The notes beneath the pieces are model-generated. The model made no database searches, was not told the DNA's origin, and worked only from the letters and a program-made list of their open reading frames with translations. From contig NC_067208.1 of NCBI RefSeq assembly GCF_026262505.1, positions 13,463,962 to 13,527,961 on the forward strand: a stretch of 64,000 bases of DNA. The letters are read 5' to 3'. Each line of letters begins with the position of its first letter. The first letter of the stretch is position 1. The DNA is from Trichomonas vaginalis G3 (taxonomy: Eukaryota; Parabasalia; Trichomonadida; Trichomonadidae). The position numbers and the translations under genes are program-made. This document shows positions 43,074 through 52,899 of the stretch, piece after piece.

Positions 43074-43342
43074 TTATTTTGTTTATTATTTGCTTATAAA
43101 GCTTTAGTTTATTTGTTTGATTCATTTACCATGATATTTTCCCTAATTTACTAACTATTCTTCATAAATAAAGGAAAATTTACCAATTTTTTTCTCAATT
43201 TAAAGGAAATTCTTTTAATTATCAAGTTTTATTATGAATTATTTCATTTAAATCACTATCCCTTAAGCTATTAAAAAGATACATTGATAATTTTAAAAAA
43301 CACGAAAATTAAAAGGATTTTAATAAACAAATAAACAATAAA

Positions 43343-44518
43343 TTAAGCAATATTACATATCTGATATTCTTGCTGCTTTTTGAACTGCTGGACATATTCC
43401 GTATTCCCGAAATTTTCTGCAATTTGGATTAAATTTTGTCCAGAAGAGTTAGTAACGTTTGAATTTGCTCCACCTTCGATTAGAATGCGTGCAATTTCAA
43501 TATTTCCTGTCATTGCAGTTATTAGCAAAGGTGTAAGGCCATTTGGATTTGTAATCTCTGTATTCGCTCCAGAATCAATAAGAAGCTTTACAAAAGACTT
43601 ATTATCTCTTGTAGCGCGAATCAGCAAAGTTTCTTCCTCGCTTCCGAACTTTCTATTGACATCTGCTCCATTTTTAATTAAATAAGAGAGTAAAGAAGTA
43701 TTATTTGTGTTATATGCATCAATAAGCAGGTTTGTTGCAATGTAGCTATTCACTCCTCCATTCTTCTGGATGAAATAGCTAAATAATAAAGTGGAATATG
43801 AATTTATTGAGAGAGAAAGGTAAACAACATTTGGAGTAAACTCGTCTATGAACCATTGCAGGATTTCGTACCTATGGCATTTAATAGCTGCAATAATTTG
43901 GGCTTCAGTAACAGTTTTAATTTGATCATGGCAAATTTGGCAAATTTCTAAGTTACCGCCAATGATCGCGTTCTCCATTGTGTTAGTTGTGGGTTCCATT
44001 CCATTTAATTTGAGATATTGATAAATCTCTAAATTTCCTACATATGCCGAGAGATCGAGCAAGTTTAGATTAGGCAAACTTATAACATTCATGACTTCAG
44101 CTTCAGAGAATTTGGGATCTACTGAAAATTCTACTAATTTTGAAAAATCATTATTAATTATTGCAGAAATTGGTGAATCTTCGCTCAATACTTCATCGTA
44201 TGCTCGTACATCTTCATTTTTCTGTATAGATGACATGTATTTTGAAAACGGATATCGCGAATCGCCAAAGTAATTAATTTGTAATTTCTTTGATATTTCA
44301 GAGAACACGCCCCACTTCAAGCGGAATTGTGTTGAAAGGTGTAGAATACAGGATTTTACATAATTAATCATATCATTGTCTAAATTTTTCAAATTATCAA
44401 AAATTTGTTCGATATTTTCAGTGTCCAAATGCACCAAATCCTCTTCTATTGAATGTAATTCGGATAATTCTGTTGGTATAATGGAAGGATCAAGAATCAA
44501 TTCTTGAGTTTGACTCAT
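43343..44518 (-). CDS. Ankyrin-repeat protein with trichomonad-type N-terminus, 391 aa
   Basis: The N-terminal 120 residues are a helical head, followed by a DUF3447-like block (about 135-265: NLLDLSAYVGNLEIYQYLKL, then AIIGGNLEICQICHDQ). Three to four ankyrin units then follow (about 268-385), with NTSLLSYLIKNGADVNR, TLLIRATRDNKSFVKLLIDS and GLTPLLITAMTGNIEIARIL as clear examples. It appears intact, unlike the other two ankyrin loci in the window, and its repeats are diverse rather than homogenised. Predicted cytosolic scaffold with unknown partner. It is transcribed divergently from the Nuf2-like gene across 104 bp. Confidence 0.8.
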   Translation of the reverse strand: MSQTQELILDPSIIPTELSELHSIEEDLVHLDTENIEQIFDNLKNLDNDMINYVKSCILHLSTQFRLKWGVFSEISKKLQINYFGDSRYPFSKYMSSIQKNEDVRAYDEVLSEDSPISAIINNDFSKLVEFSVDPKFSEAEVMNVISLPNLNLLDLSAYVGNLEIYQYLKLNGMEPTTNTMENAIIGGNLEICQICHDQIKTVTEAQIIAAIKCHRYEILQWFIDEFTPNVVYLSLSINSYSTLLFSYFIQKNGGVNSYIATNLLIDAYNTNNTSLLSYLIKNGADVNRKFGSEEETLLIRATRDNKSFVKLLIDSGANTEITNPNGLTPLLITAMTGNIEIARILIEGGANSNVTNSSGQNLIQIAENFGNTEYVQQFKKQQEYQICNIA

Positions 44519-44622
44519 CTGCCTACCATACTAAAATTTGATAAAAAAAAGTTTTTTTATAGAAATTTTTGACATGTAAATAGAAGATTTTGAAAAGTGA
44601 ACGTTTAATAATTTCCATATAA
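44519..44622. promoter_or_regulatory. 104-bp divergent promoter
   Basis: Separates the ankyrin (minus) and Nuf2-like (plus) ATGs. It contains AAAAGTGAAC about 25 nt before the plus-strand start, a motif similar to those near the AP-3 delta and Got1 starts. Confidence 0.4.
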
Positions 44623-45846
44623 ATGTCAACCACGCTGAATCTTTCAAAACAGAAGATTATTGATATTAGCAAAGGACTTGGAATAGCCAATGCTGATATA
44701 ATCTTCAACGGACAAACAAAATTTACTCAAATGCTCGACCTCGTATTTAAATTTGTCCAAATGTTAGTAGAATACCCAGAGCACGCATACAAATTACCAA
44801 AATTCGCATTAAGACCTGAACCTATACCAGATACCTTTGCACAAGGTATAGATTTCTTGAATAAGAGTCTTTTACTAAAACATCTAACAAATGAACTTAA
44901 CCTTAACTCTTTCGGAATCAAAAACTACCATGATGAGAAATTTTTAACAAAATTCTTTTCAAACATCATTAATCTTGGAAGATTTAATGAATCATACATC
45001 AAAGCAGAACAAAATGCTGCACGTGAAAGGATGGCAATTGTTACAGATGAATTAAATCAAATTGAAATTAAATGGAAACAAACACTTGAAGAAGAACAAA
45101 GAAAACAACAATTATTAACAGAAATGGACGCTGAGGATATTGATAATAAGTATGAATCGCTAATTACTGCAATCGATAAGCAACAAAAGAAGAATGAAGC
45201 ATTACAACAAAAGATTGATCGTCAAAATATTGAATTACAATCAAAAAAGAATCAAATCCAAGAAAATAATGATGAAATAGAGAGATTGACAAATGCTATT
45301 AAATCTTTAGATGATATTCTTAATGTTAAGCCTGATGAAGAACGTCAAAGACTAGAAAAAGAGCAATCAAACTTAGAACTTGCACTAAGGACATCTAAAT
45401 CATTAGAAGATGAAAAAGCTAAAGTTCAGCAAGAATTAGATTCATTCAACGAGTTCTACAACTTATTATTTACGAATATGCCAGATTTCCAAAAATATGG
45501 AGAAAATGCAAGCAAAAAGAAACAAGTAGATATGCTTCAAGATCAAATTGCAAGAAGAAGAGAAGATATGAATAATTTACAGCAGGCAATCCAAGAAATG
45601 CAAAAGAAAAAAGATGCTATATATGAAATAGATAATAAGACTGCAGCTGAAGCGAAAAATATTAGTGAGCAGATTCAAAATGCAAAGAAGAAGCTCAGAA
45701 TGGCCAAAGAAAAGCATAAAAAAGAATTGGCAAATTATCGTTATCAAATTGATGATGTAAGAAGCCAATTAGATGCTTTTAACAGAGAACTTTGGAAGAT
45801 GATGAATGAAATCGATCAACAGGACAAAGAGTCTGTTGAAGTCTAA
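44623..45846 (+). CDS. NUF2: Nuf2-like outer-kinetochore protein, 407 aa
   Basis: The N-terminal 130 residues fit the Nuf2 calponin-homology head. A helical start is followed by MLDLVFKFVQMLVEYPEHAY, and then IKNYHDEKFLTKFFSNIINL-GRFNE, which corresponds to the Nuf2 signature 'IKDLxxPxxxRLRRxLSAIINFxKFRE'. The rest (about 130-400) is continuous coiled coil, as expected for pairing with Ndc80/Hec1. The length is close to human NUF2 (464 aa). It would attach chromosomes to spindle microtubules, which in trichomonads are outside the closed nuclear envelope. The match is to one motif plus architecture, so another coiled-coil protein remains possible. ATG at 44,623 begins the head. Confidence 0.6.
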   Translation: MSTTLNLSKQKIIDISKGLGIANADIIFNGQTKFTQMLDLVFKFVQMLVEYPEHAYKLPKFALRPEPIPDTFAQGIDFLNKSLLLKHLTNELNLNSFGIKNYHDEKFLTKFFSNIINLGRFNESYIKAEQNAARERMAIVTDELNQIEIKWKQTLEEEQRKQQLLTEMDAEDIDNKYESLITAIDKQQKKNEALQQKIDRQNIELQSKKNQIQENNDEIERLTNAIKSLDDILNVKPDEERQRLEKEQSNLELALRTSKSLEDEKAKVQQELDSFNEFYNLLFTNMPDFQKYGENASKKKQVDMLQDQIARRREDMNNLQQAIQEMQKKKDAIYEIDNKTAAEAKNISEQIQNAKKKLRMAKEKHKKELANYRYQIDDVRSQLDAFNRELWKMMNEIDQQDKESVEV

Positions 45847-46062
45847 GATTTCTTGTGTTAAGTTTCAAATTAGGAACTAATATTGTTGGTTCATAAAGTG
45901 TTTGTTTGTAGAATTTGATATCTGTTTCTATTCTTTTTAATTCAAAAATATTAAAAAAAGCTAATATAAATTAAAAATAGTAAATAATAAACTCTATATT
46001 TTACTCTAGTTAATTTCTAAACATACAAATAAATAATAGAATGGTTATAAATGTCTAAAAGT

Positions 46063-46425
46063 TCATTTAGACATAGTAAGTTTTCTTTTAGCAACATTTC
46101 CTTTTGGTTCGACGTTTTCTATTTCCGGTTGAGGTGCTTTTGGTGTTATCTTGATGCTGTTGAGCATTGCAAATAATTTATGACCATGAGTACCTTTTAG
46201 AATTGCTTTGTGTTCTGTTGGGCGATCGTTTGGATTAATCTTTGCTTTCTGTGGTTCTGATTTTTGATTTTGCTTTGTATTTGTATCTTTATTTTCTTTA
46301 ACTTCGACAACTTTAGGAACTAATTTATACTTTTTAGAATATTTTTCTTTATTATTGTCAACTCTCTCGATTGGCTCTTGTGGGAAGTCACCGAAAAGGG
46401 TGGTATCTGATGAAACAGTAAGCAT
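46063..46425 (-). CDS. Small basic protein, 120 aa, function unknown
   Basis: Lys/Pro/Asn-rich and mostly disordered, with one ordered-looking segment near residues 70-95 (DRPTEHKAILKGTHGHKLFA). The frame starts at an ATG with an initiator-like TCACT 14 nt upstream, a feature of real trichomonad genes, which supports it being genuine. No family recognised. It lies tail-to-tail with the Nuf2-like gene. Confidence 0.5.
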   Translation of the reverse strand: MLTVSSDTTLFGDFPQEPIERVDNNKEKYSKKYKLVPKVVEVKENKDTNTKQNQKSEPQKAKINPNDRPTEHKAILKGTHGHKLFAMLNSIKITPKAPQPEIENVEPKGNVAKRKLTMSK

Positions 46426-46876
46426 AAATTTATAAAAGTGACGAAAAAATGCCCCGAATAAGAATTCATGAAAATACTAACTAAATAGAAGTAACATCTT
46501 CCATAGTGTAAAATTTGGCTTTAAATGAGACCCAATATATAGCATAAGAAGATAAATCTTTGTCTGTCATAGAAATTGAGGCAAATGTATGAGCTAAATG
46601 ATGATAGCCCGAGTAGTATATGATGAAAGCAAATCAATACAATGAATTTACACATTAAAACAGAAAATCCAGATGAAATTTTTATGAAGAACATATAATT
46701 TCCAAATTTTGAGTATAGAGTTGAGATTTGATTTAAAATTGTAGTATATCTACCGTACTAAAAAATATGTGATTCTTCCAAATTTTTTTCAAATTCCATT
46801 TTTTGAAAATATTTTCCAGTATTTTTCAAATTATTTTTTATAAAATGAATTTTTTTTGGAAAAGTGTCAGATTTAG
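46426..46876. other. Divergent intergenic region
   Basis: About 450 bp. The Got1 side ends with AAAGTGTCAGATTTAG directly before its ATG. No gene or repeat is seen. Confidence 0.5.
46437..46441 (-). promoter_or_regulatory. Initiator-like TCACT, 14 nt before ATG at 46,425
   Basis: Matches TCA(C/T)(A/T). It overlaps an AAAAGTGAC motif on the other strand. Confidence 0.4.
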
Positions 46877-47245
46877 ATGTCAGAAGATCAGCAAAAACAA
46901 CTTGGCTCGATCCTCACAGGGCTCGGCGGTGTTGCATTTGCAATCGGAGTAGTAGCAAAATTTCATAGAGGTATGCTAATTTTATCCAATATTCTATTTT
47001 TCGCAGGATTGATTGTAATTTTAGGCTTAGAAAAATTCCAAAAACTGTTTACACAGAAGCAGAGACTACCAGGAACAATTTGCTTTGCAATTGGCCTTAT
47101 ATTTATTCTATTTAACAAAGGTCTTATTGGAACAATTGCAGATCTTGCTGGTATATATATATGCTTTGGTGGATTTGTTAGAATGATGCTTATCAATGTT
47201 AAGAAGATCATCAGAAGACATGATGAAGAAGATTTACCTCGTTAA
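46877..47245 (+). CDS. GOT1: Got1/Sft2-family Golgi membrane protein, 122 aa
   Basis: A small four-helix membrane protein acting in ER-Golgi vesicle transport. Hydrophobic segments lie at about 10-27, 33-50, 62-80 and 84-103. The core matches Got1: GVAFAIGVVAKFHRGMLILS, then NILFFAGLIVILG, a charged turn (QKQRLPG), ICFAIGLIFILFNKGLIG and a final GIYICFGGF. The length (122 aa) is close to yeast Got1 (138 aa). The C-terminus is short and charged. ATG at 46,877 lies just after an AAAGTGTCAG motif. With AP-3 delta, it is one of two membrane-traffic genes in the window. Confidence 0.8.
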   Translation: MSEDQQKQLGSILTGLGGVAFAIGVVAKFHRGMLILSNILFFAGLIVILGLEKFQKLFTQKQRLPGTICFAIGLIFILFNKGLIGTIADLAGIYICFGGFVRMMLINVKKIIRRHDEEDLPR

Positions 47246-47512
47246 TATTTTTATTATTAACTCTTTACCTAAAAATGTTACTGTTACTTTATATTACTTT
47301 GACTAGTTATTATTAAATCTCTAGTTTTACAACTCAACTTCTCCAAAATTTAGAATATAAAATACAAATTTCTATAAAAATATTCAGAAACCCTAATCAA
47401 AATACAAAAAACTGTAGTGAGTTTCGACCAAACTCAAATCAAAATTGCTTTTAGAATGAATTAAAAAAAATTAGTAAATATATGAAATTATTGCAAAAAG
47501 AGACGTAAAATT

Positions 47513-48766
47513 TTACTGATCTTGAGGATGTGTTTCAGTGATATTGATTGTCCATCCGTTCTTTTCGAATTCAGCTTTAACATCCTCCATCAATGCTGGA
47601 TTCGGTATATCAACCGTAACGCAGTATCTGATGTGGTTAGCAAGGCAGTTTGCATTTGGAAGGGCGAATGTTCCTACGACTTCGAACTTGAATTGCTGAA
47701 GAATCTGGAGCATCTTGATGAACTGGCCGCAAGCAACTGGGAGGGAGATTGTGAAGTTAACACGGCGCTGTTGAAGGAAGAGAGCTCTGTCAATGCAGCG
47801 AGCGAGCATTGGAAGTTCGATGTTACCACCAGAGAGTACGCAGACGATCTTCTCATCTGGGCGGTATTCGAACTTCTTGAAGAGAACTGCGGCGAATGGT
47901 GAAGCACCAGCACCTTCGCAGATCATCTTTGTACGTTCAGCAAGGTAAGCAATGGCTGTTGAGATTTCATCTTCTGTAACAACGACGAAATCATCGACAA
48001 GCTGCTCGATGTATGGGAATGTGACCTTACCTGGGTTGATGACAGCAATGCCATCGGCAAGTGGGTTACCAATGAACTTTGTTGTTGTATTTTGGTCGAT
48101 TTCCTGTCCCTTGAAGTTCTTGTACTTGAGGTAGGAGGCTGGACGAACAGCGGCGTTAACGGCAATGACTCTGGCCTTTGGGCAGAGAGCCTTGATGGCA
48201 ACAGCTGTACCAGCTGCAAGACCACCACCACCAACAGCAACGACAACGGTGTCAACGTCTGGAACTTGCTGAGCAATTTCGAGACCAATTGTACCTTGGC
48301 CGGCAATGACTTCATCTGAGTCGAATGGTGGAACAAAGATCCAGTCTGGGTTGGCAGCAAGATCCTCGGCGCACTTCTTGTTAGCTTCATCGAAGGAGAA
48401 GCCATATTGTCTGACTTCAGCGCCATAACCTCTTGTAGCATCAACCTTGGTGATTGGGGCTGTGATTGGCATGTAAACAATGCACTTCATACCGCAAATC
48501 TGGGCAGAAAGAGCGCAGCCTTGTGAATGGTTACCGGCAGAGGCGCAAACAATGGTTGAGCCCTTTGGAAGTGTGGAGATTTTAGAAAGAGCTCCACGGA
48601 ACTTGAATGCGCGGCATCTCTGGAGAGTCTCGAGCTTGAAATAAAGCTGGCAATCTGTGATCTTTGAAAGGTTTGGAACGAAGTTGCATGGTGTTTCAAC
48701 AGCATATGGGCGAATACGTTCCTTTGCCTCTTTGATCTTCTCAAGGTTAACGCGCAATTCGGACAT
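47513..48766 (-). CDS. Threonine/serine dehydratase (PLP-dependent, IlvA/TdcB type), 417 aa
   Basis: Deaminates L-threonine to 2-oxobutyrate and ammonia in the cytosol. PLP-binding Lys55 sits in AFKFRGA (53-59); the phosphate/substrate loop is SAGNHSQG (about 75-82), and the PLP-phosphate glycine loop is GGGGLAAG (about 176-183). VLSGGN lies near residue 310. The C-terminal 80 residues look like a single ACT-type regulatory domain, so it resembles the TdcB fold with an added regulatory tail. Its codon use is more GC-rich than most neighbours, consistent with high expression. Catabolic dehydratases of this type in trichomonads are often suspected bacterial acquisitions. TCACA lies 22 nt before the ATG. 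Confidence 0.88.
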   Translation of the reverse strand: MSELRVNLEKIKEAKERIRPYAVETPCNFVPNLSKITDCQLYFKLETLQRCRAFKFRGALSKISTLPKGSTIVCASAGNHSQGCALSAQICGMKCIVYMPITAPITKVDATRGYGAEVRQYGFSFDEANKKCAEDLAANPDWIFVPPFDSDEVIAGQGTIGLEIAQQVPDVDTVVVAVGGGGLAAGTAVAIKALCPKARVIAVNAAVRPASYLKYKNFKGQEIDQNTTTKFIGNPLADGIAVINPGKVTFPYIEQLVDDFVVVTEDEISTAIAYLAERTKMICEGAGASPFAAVLFKKFEYRPDEKIVCVLSGGNIELPMLARCIDRALFLQQRRVNFTISLPVACGQFIKMLQILQQFKFEVVGTFALPNANCLANHIRYCVTVDIPNPALMEDVKAEFEKNGWTINITETHPQDQ

Positions 48767-49245
48767 TTGGGATAGTTTTTTTAAATGTGAAGGGCCAGAG
48801 AAACGATGAAATTATCGTCGCAGCTTTGAAATCAAAATTTCGGACATTATATTCTAAATATATTGTATAATTTAATGTTTTGGTTTTCAAGAAAAGTTAA
48901 TTCAATTTATATCAAAAATTTGAGAGCGTAATCCGCTAATAATTTTTATGATTTCCATACTTACAATATCATAAATAAGAAATTTAAATTGAAGTTCTCT
49001 ATCGAAAAGTGCCAAAATAACGTGAACTCATTTCTAACGATGTCATTTTAATCTGAGGAATTTCTTTCAAAATTAAATCAATTATGTACTGCCTCCATGA
49101 GCGAAATAAATTATTGGAAAATTCTATTCAGAACAGATGATTGTTTGCGAATAAAAAAATTGAGAAAAAAATGAAAACGATGAATAATTCAATTTGGATA
49201 TCAAAATATTAATCAAATCAAAAAAAAAAAAAAAAAAAAAAAAAA
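48767..49245. other. Intergenic region ending in a 26-nt A run
   Basis: AT-rich DNA between the dehydratase and the Polinton-like element. Positions 49,220-49,245 are an uninterrupted A tract directly at the element's edge. No gene is seen. Confidence 0.6.
48786..48790 (-). promoter_or_regulatory. Initiator-like TCACA, 22 nt before dehydratase ATG
   Basis: Read on the minus strand as CCTTCACATTT. It matches the initiator TCA(C/T)(A/T), and CCTT overlaps it much as in the T. vaginalis M5-type core element. Confidence 0.45.
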
Positions 49246-49511
49246 GGTAGTGGGGCCTCCAGGCACTTCGTGCCCTCTAGCCCTGAAGATGTTTAGTATA
49301 ACTTTGTCCGGACAAGTAAGGGTCTATCGTCGCTACAGGAAAAGTTACGGGCGTTCCAAGGAAGTATACTTTGAGAAGCCTTTTCCCCTTATAGAATGAG
49401 ATCGGACGGTTATTTTACAAAACTGACAACACTTTGACCGAGTAGTTTTTTGTGCTGAACAAAAAGTGTCATATAAACATCTGTCAAAAACCGTTTTTTA
49501 CTTCACTTAAA

Positions 49512-52500
49512 ATGCCACGTAAGCTACGTAAGAATATACGTAAGAGGAAGGGAGCATTGAAACATCCAATAGTAAAACTGACACCACAACAACAGTTGCA
49601 ACAACAAATTATGAATGACCCCACTATGTTGCAACAAATGTCAAGCAACCCTATGCTTTTAAACCGAGTTATTGGTGCACAGAGTGGAGGTTTAAGAGCG
49701 GCACTTTTAGCGAAAATGGCAGGCTATGGTGGAGCTGCAGACGGAACAGCTTATAACCCTCAAAGTCAAATGAATTTGAGTTCACTCAAAAATCAAATAA
49801 CAGATGTCAAAAAGTCAAACATAGACATACAGAAACAAATAAGTGAAAACGAAAAGAAACTAGAATATGACAGACACACAAAGAAACTCAATGAGTTAAA
49901 CGTAGAGAAAAAGAAGAAAGAAGAACAACTGAAAGAACTAAGTACAGAGGAATATGCGAAAAAAGTGTCAGAAAAAGCAGCAGAAGTAGCAAAAATGGAA
50001 CAAGATGTTATAAATTTGAAAAACCATACTACTCAATATAAAGTACTGAAAGATGAAGAAATAAAACAAAAAGCCCTGAAGACATATATGGATAGCGATG
50101 AGTATAAAAAAGAAGTTGAAGCAAATGTAAAGGCAGAAAAACTTTTACAGTTGCAAAACCAAACCGTACAGTATGAAAACTTAGCACAAGAAAGTAAAAA
50201 TAACGACGCAGCCATGCAAAAGGCAATGAAAAGCGCAGAATATATAAAAGCTAATAATGACTGGTTAGATGCCCAAGCCAACGCTAAAGCAGCCCAACTT
50301 ATAGGGTCAATAAGGACAAAAATACAAGCGGATGAAGACAGTTCAAATGAAGCTTTAATGAATGCTGACTTTAAGAACGCCTTCGAAGCTCTTCATAGTA
50401 AGGTGAAACTAGTGAACGACTTCTCATCTGGAAAGAAACTGAAGTCTGAAGGTTTCGACAACGAGTTAAGAGAAGTAGCACAAAATATGACGAAAATAAC
50501 AGATGCAGCAACGAGACAGGCAGTTCAAAGTGCCTATGACGCCGTTAGAGCAACTGTTGTGGAAAGTCAAGAAAAAGAGTTACAACAGACCAAAACAGAC
50601 CTAGTAAATGCTTTCTTAAAAACGAAAAGTCAGGTAGGACATTATGCTGCAGATGGAACATATGTGCCAGCTGGTGGAACTTATATACCACCAAACCCTC
50701 CAAGAGAAGCACCTGCACCAGGACTACCTAAAACATTTACATCGTCACATGGACACAGACACAGGCATGCACCAAAACCAACACAACAACCAACACAACA
50801 ACCAACAGTTCAAAACACTGCACCACAACCAACAGTTGAAAACACTGCACCACAACCAACAGTTCAAAACACTGCACCACAACCAACAGTTCAAAACACT
50901 GCACCACAACCAACAGTTCAAAACACTGCACAGCAACAACCACAAACAGAGCAAGGACATAAAAGAAGTAGAGAACAAGGAAACCAAGAATTCTTAAAAA
51001 TGCTTAAGGAAAATTATGGTTACCCAGATACTCTTGACTTTAGTGACAGATATAAAGAAGCTATTAGAAAGTTCAAGGAAGGAAATACTGACCCGAACCT
51101 ATTTAGCTTTATGGTTCAGCACCAAATGGGATATAATTTCAAACCTGGAAAATACAAGCTCGCTAAGGGATATGATTTAATAGCATATCATCCAAATGAC
51201 ATGGATGAATTTACTCCGAGATATTTGGTGTCAGAGATAAATGATAATTCAACTATCTTCATGAAACGCGTAAAAAATAGAGACGGAACGAAAGAAGAAA
51301 GGGTTATGAATGCGGATGGCTTAAATAGGGAACTTGTTAAAAACGGTCTCGGAATATATGAAATGCCAGCAGATGAGGTACAAGAAACTCCACAGGAAGA
51401 AGTTCAGATACAACCAGACATGGAAGAAATAGTTCAGCAACAACAGCTAGAAGAGCCTGAAGGAAACGAACAAGTCCCTCCTTTGGAAACTAACTTCACA
51501 GAACTAGATGAAGATTTGGAACAGCCGAAAAATCTTGACCCTCAACAAGAGTATGCGGAGAATATGGAATCTTTCCAAGAGTCTAAGAAAAATTCGGCTG
51601 ACATAATAGAAGAATATCGAAAAATGTTCGCCGACATACAAAAGACTCCAACATCAGATGAAAATATTCAGCATAGAATGGAAGTACTGAAAGAAAATGT
51701 ACGCAAATACAACAATCCTTTTTACTTACGACCATATAACGTTCAATCTTTGGCTGAACTCGTGAAAATAAAAGGTTTAATTTCAACAAAACATATAGAA
51801 ATGAAACATTGTTTAAAGTTCATTCAGAACCTAACCAATATGGAAACAAACCTACTTTTGTTTCTGCAGACTATGGAACTACAATGAGATGGGGTCATAA
51901 AGCTAATCCGGATAGGTGGTTCATAAACTTACAACCACAATTCCAAGAAGTTGTAGACGCAATGGAAGTGAATGTGAACCAGATATAGCTGGTATTTTCA
52001 GCGCGGCTTTAATGCCATTGAAAGATATGAAACATGCAGATATTTTGGACCAGTATGAAATGAACATGGCTGATGGAAATATAACACCTGACGTTCTAGA
52101 ACATTTATCTCAAAGAACTACACAGAACCATAGAGATGGTATATTTGGTGAAGAGTTTAGAAAGAAAGTTAGGGAGATAGAAGGAAGAGAACCTATTGTA
52201 CATGACCTTGCAAACGAAAGTTTACAAAATGTCATAAAAACTTACTTTGCAGACAATGAACTGAGAAGGGATGAATATTTAAGAAAACTCAAATGGACAG
52301 TACCAAATGAAATGTTAGTATTGAAAAACATGTTCCTTGACAAAATAAAACCAACTACAGAAATAAATGACGCAAGACTGAAACATTGGGTAAAAGCTTT
52401 CCCATTCACAAAAGATATTATTGGTAAATGGAAAGAAAACCAGAATGGCTACAAAAACATATATTTGGAAACGAGCTTATTCCATATGGACAAGCTCTGT

Positions 52501-52869
52501 TTGAAGAGCTTGAACCGGAAACTCAGGAAAGAGTCATGCAAACAATACGCGAAGACTCAAATACAAACTATGACAAAATCTTTCTAGGATATAGGTACCT
52601 GAGATGGGCGACCAGAGCCCAAAGGCAAAAAGGACATGGAAATTTACAACATACTAGGTGAACATGAGGCAAAGATGCTACAACTTGAAGCAGAGGGCAA
52701 GTTACCAAAAGCGACACCAAAGAAGAAGAGAAGAGTAGAACAAAGTGAAAATAGTGAAGAAGTAACTTCATCTAGTGAAAGTAGTGGCAATGAAGGAAAA
52801 AGAAGAGTTAAAAAATCAGTCAGGAAGAAAGTAAAGCTTGGTCCGAGTGGGTTCTATTATGATATATAA
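49512..52869 (+). other. Polinton part: long Gln/Lys-rich structural-type gene region (broken)
   Basis: The first ATG is at 49,512, opening with a strongly basic N-terminus (PRKLRKNIRKRKGALKHP). A Gln/Met-rich segment, long helical coiled-coil-like stretches, a tandem NTAPQPTVQ-type repeat, and an acidic Gln-rich section follow. It fits a virion-core or DNA-packaging-associated protein by position before the capsid gene, but I recognise no domain. The region as a whole is broken. Confidence 0.5.
50798..50935 (+). repeat. 27-bp minisatellite, about five units, in the structural gene
   Basis: The unit CAACCAACAGTTCAAAACAC plus TGCACCA repeats about five times with one GTTCAA to GTTGAA variant, encoding nine residues per unit (QPTVQNTAP). 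The period is a multiple of three, so length changes keep frame. Confidence 0.8.
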
Positions 52870-52899
52870 ATCCAACTATTCTATATTTTTACCCATATG

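Noticed and set aside
47923-48480. 185-codon frame overlapping the dehydratase
   Set aside because: Shadow frame made open by the gene's codon bias.
49246-49330. Possible structured RNA gene (GC-rich, self-complementary GGCAC/GTGCC)
   Set aside because: Does not fold as a tRNA and lies where an element end is expected; better read as terminal sequence.
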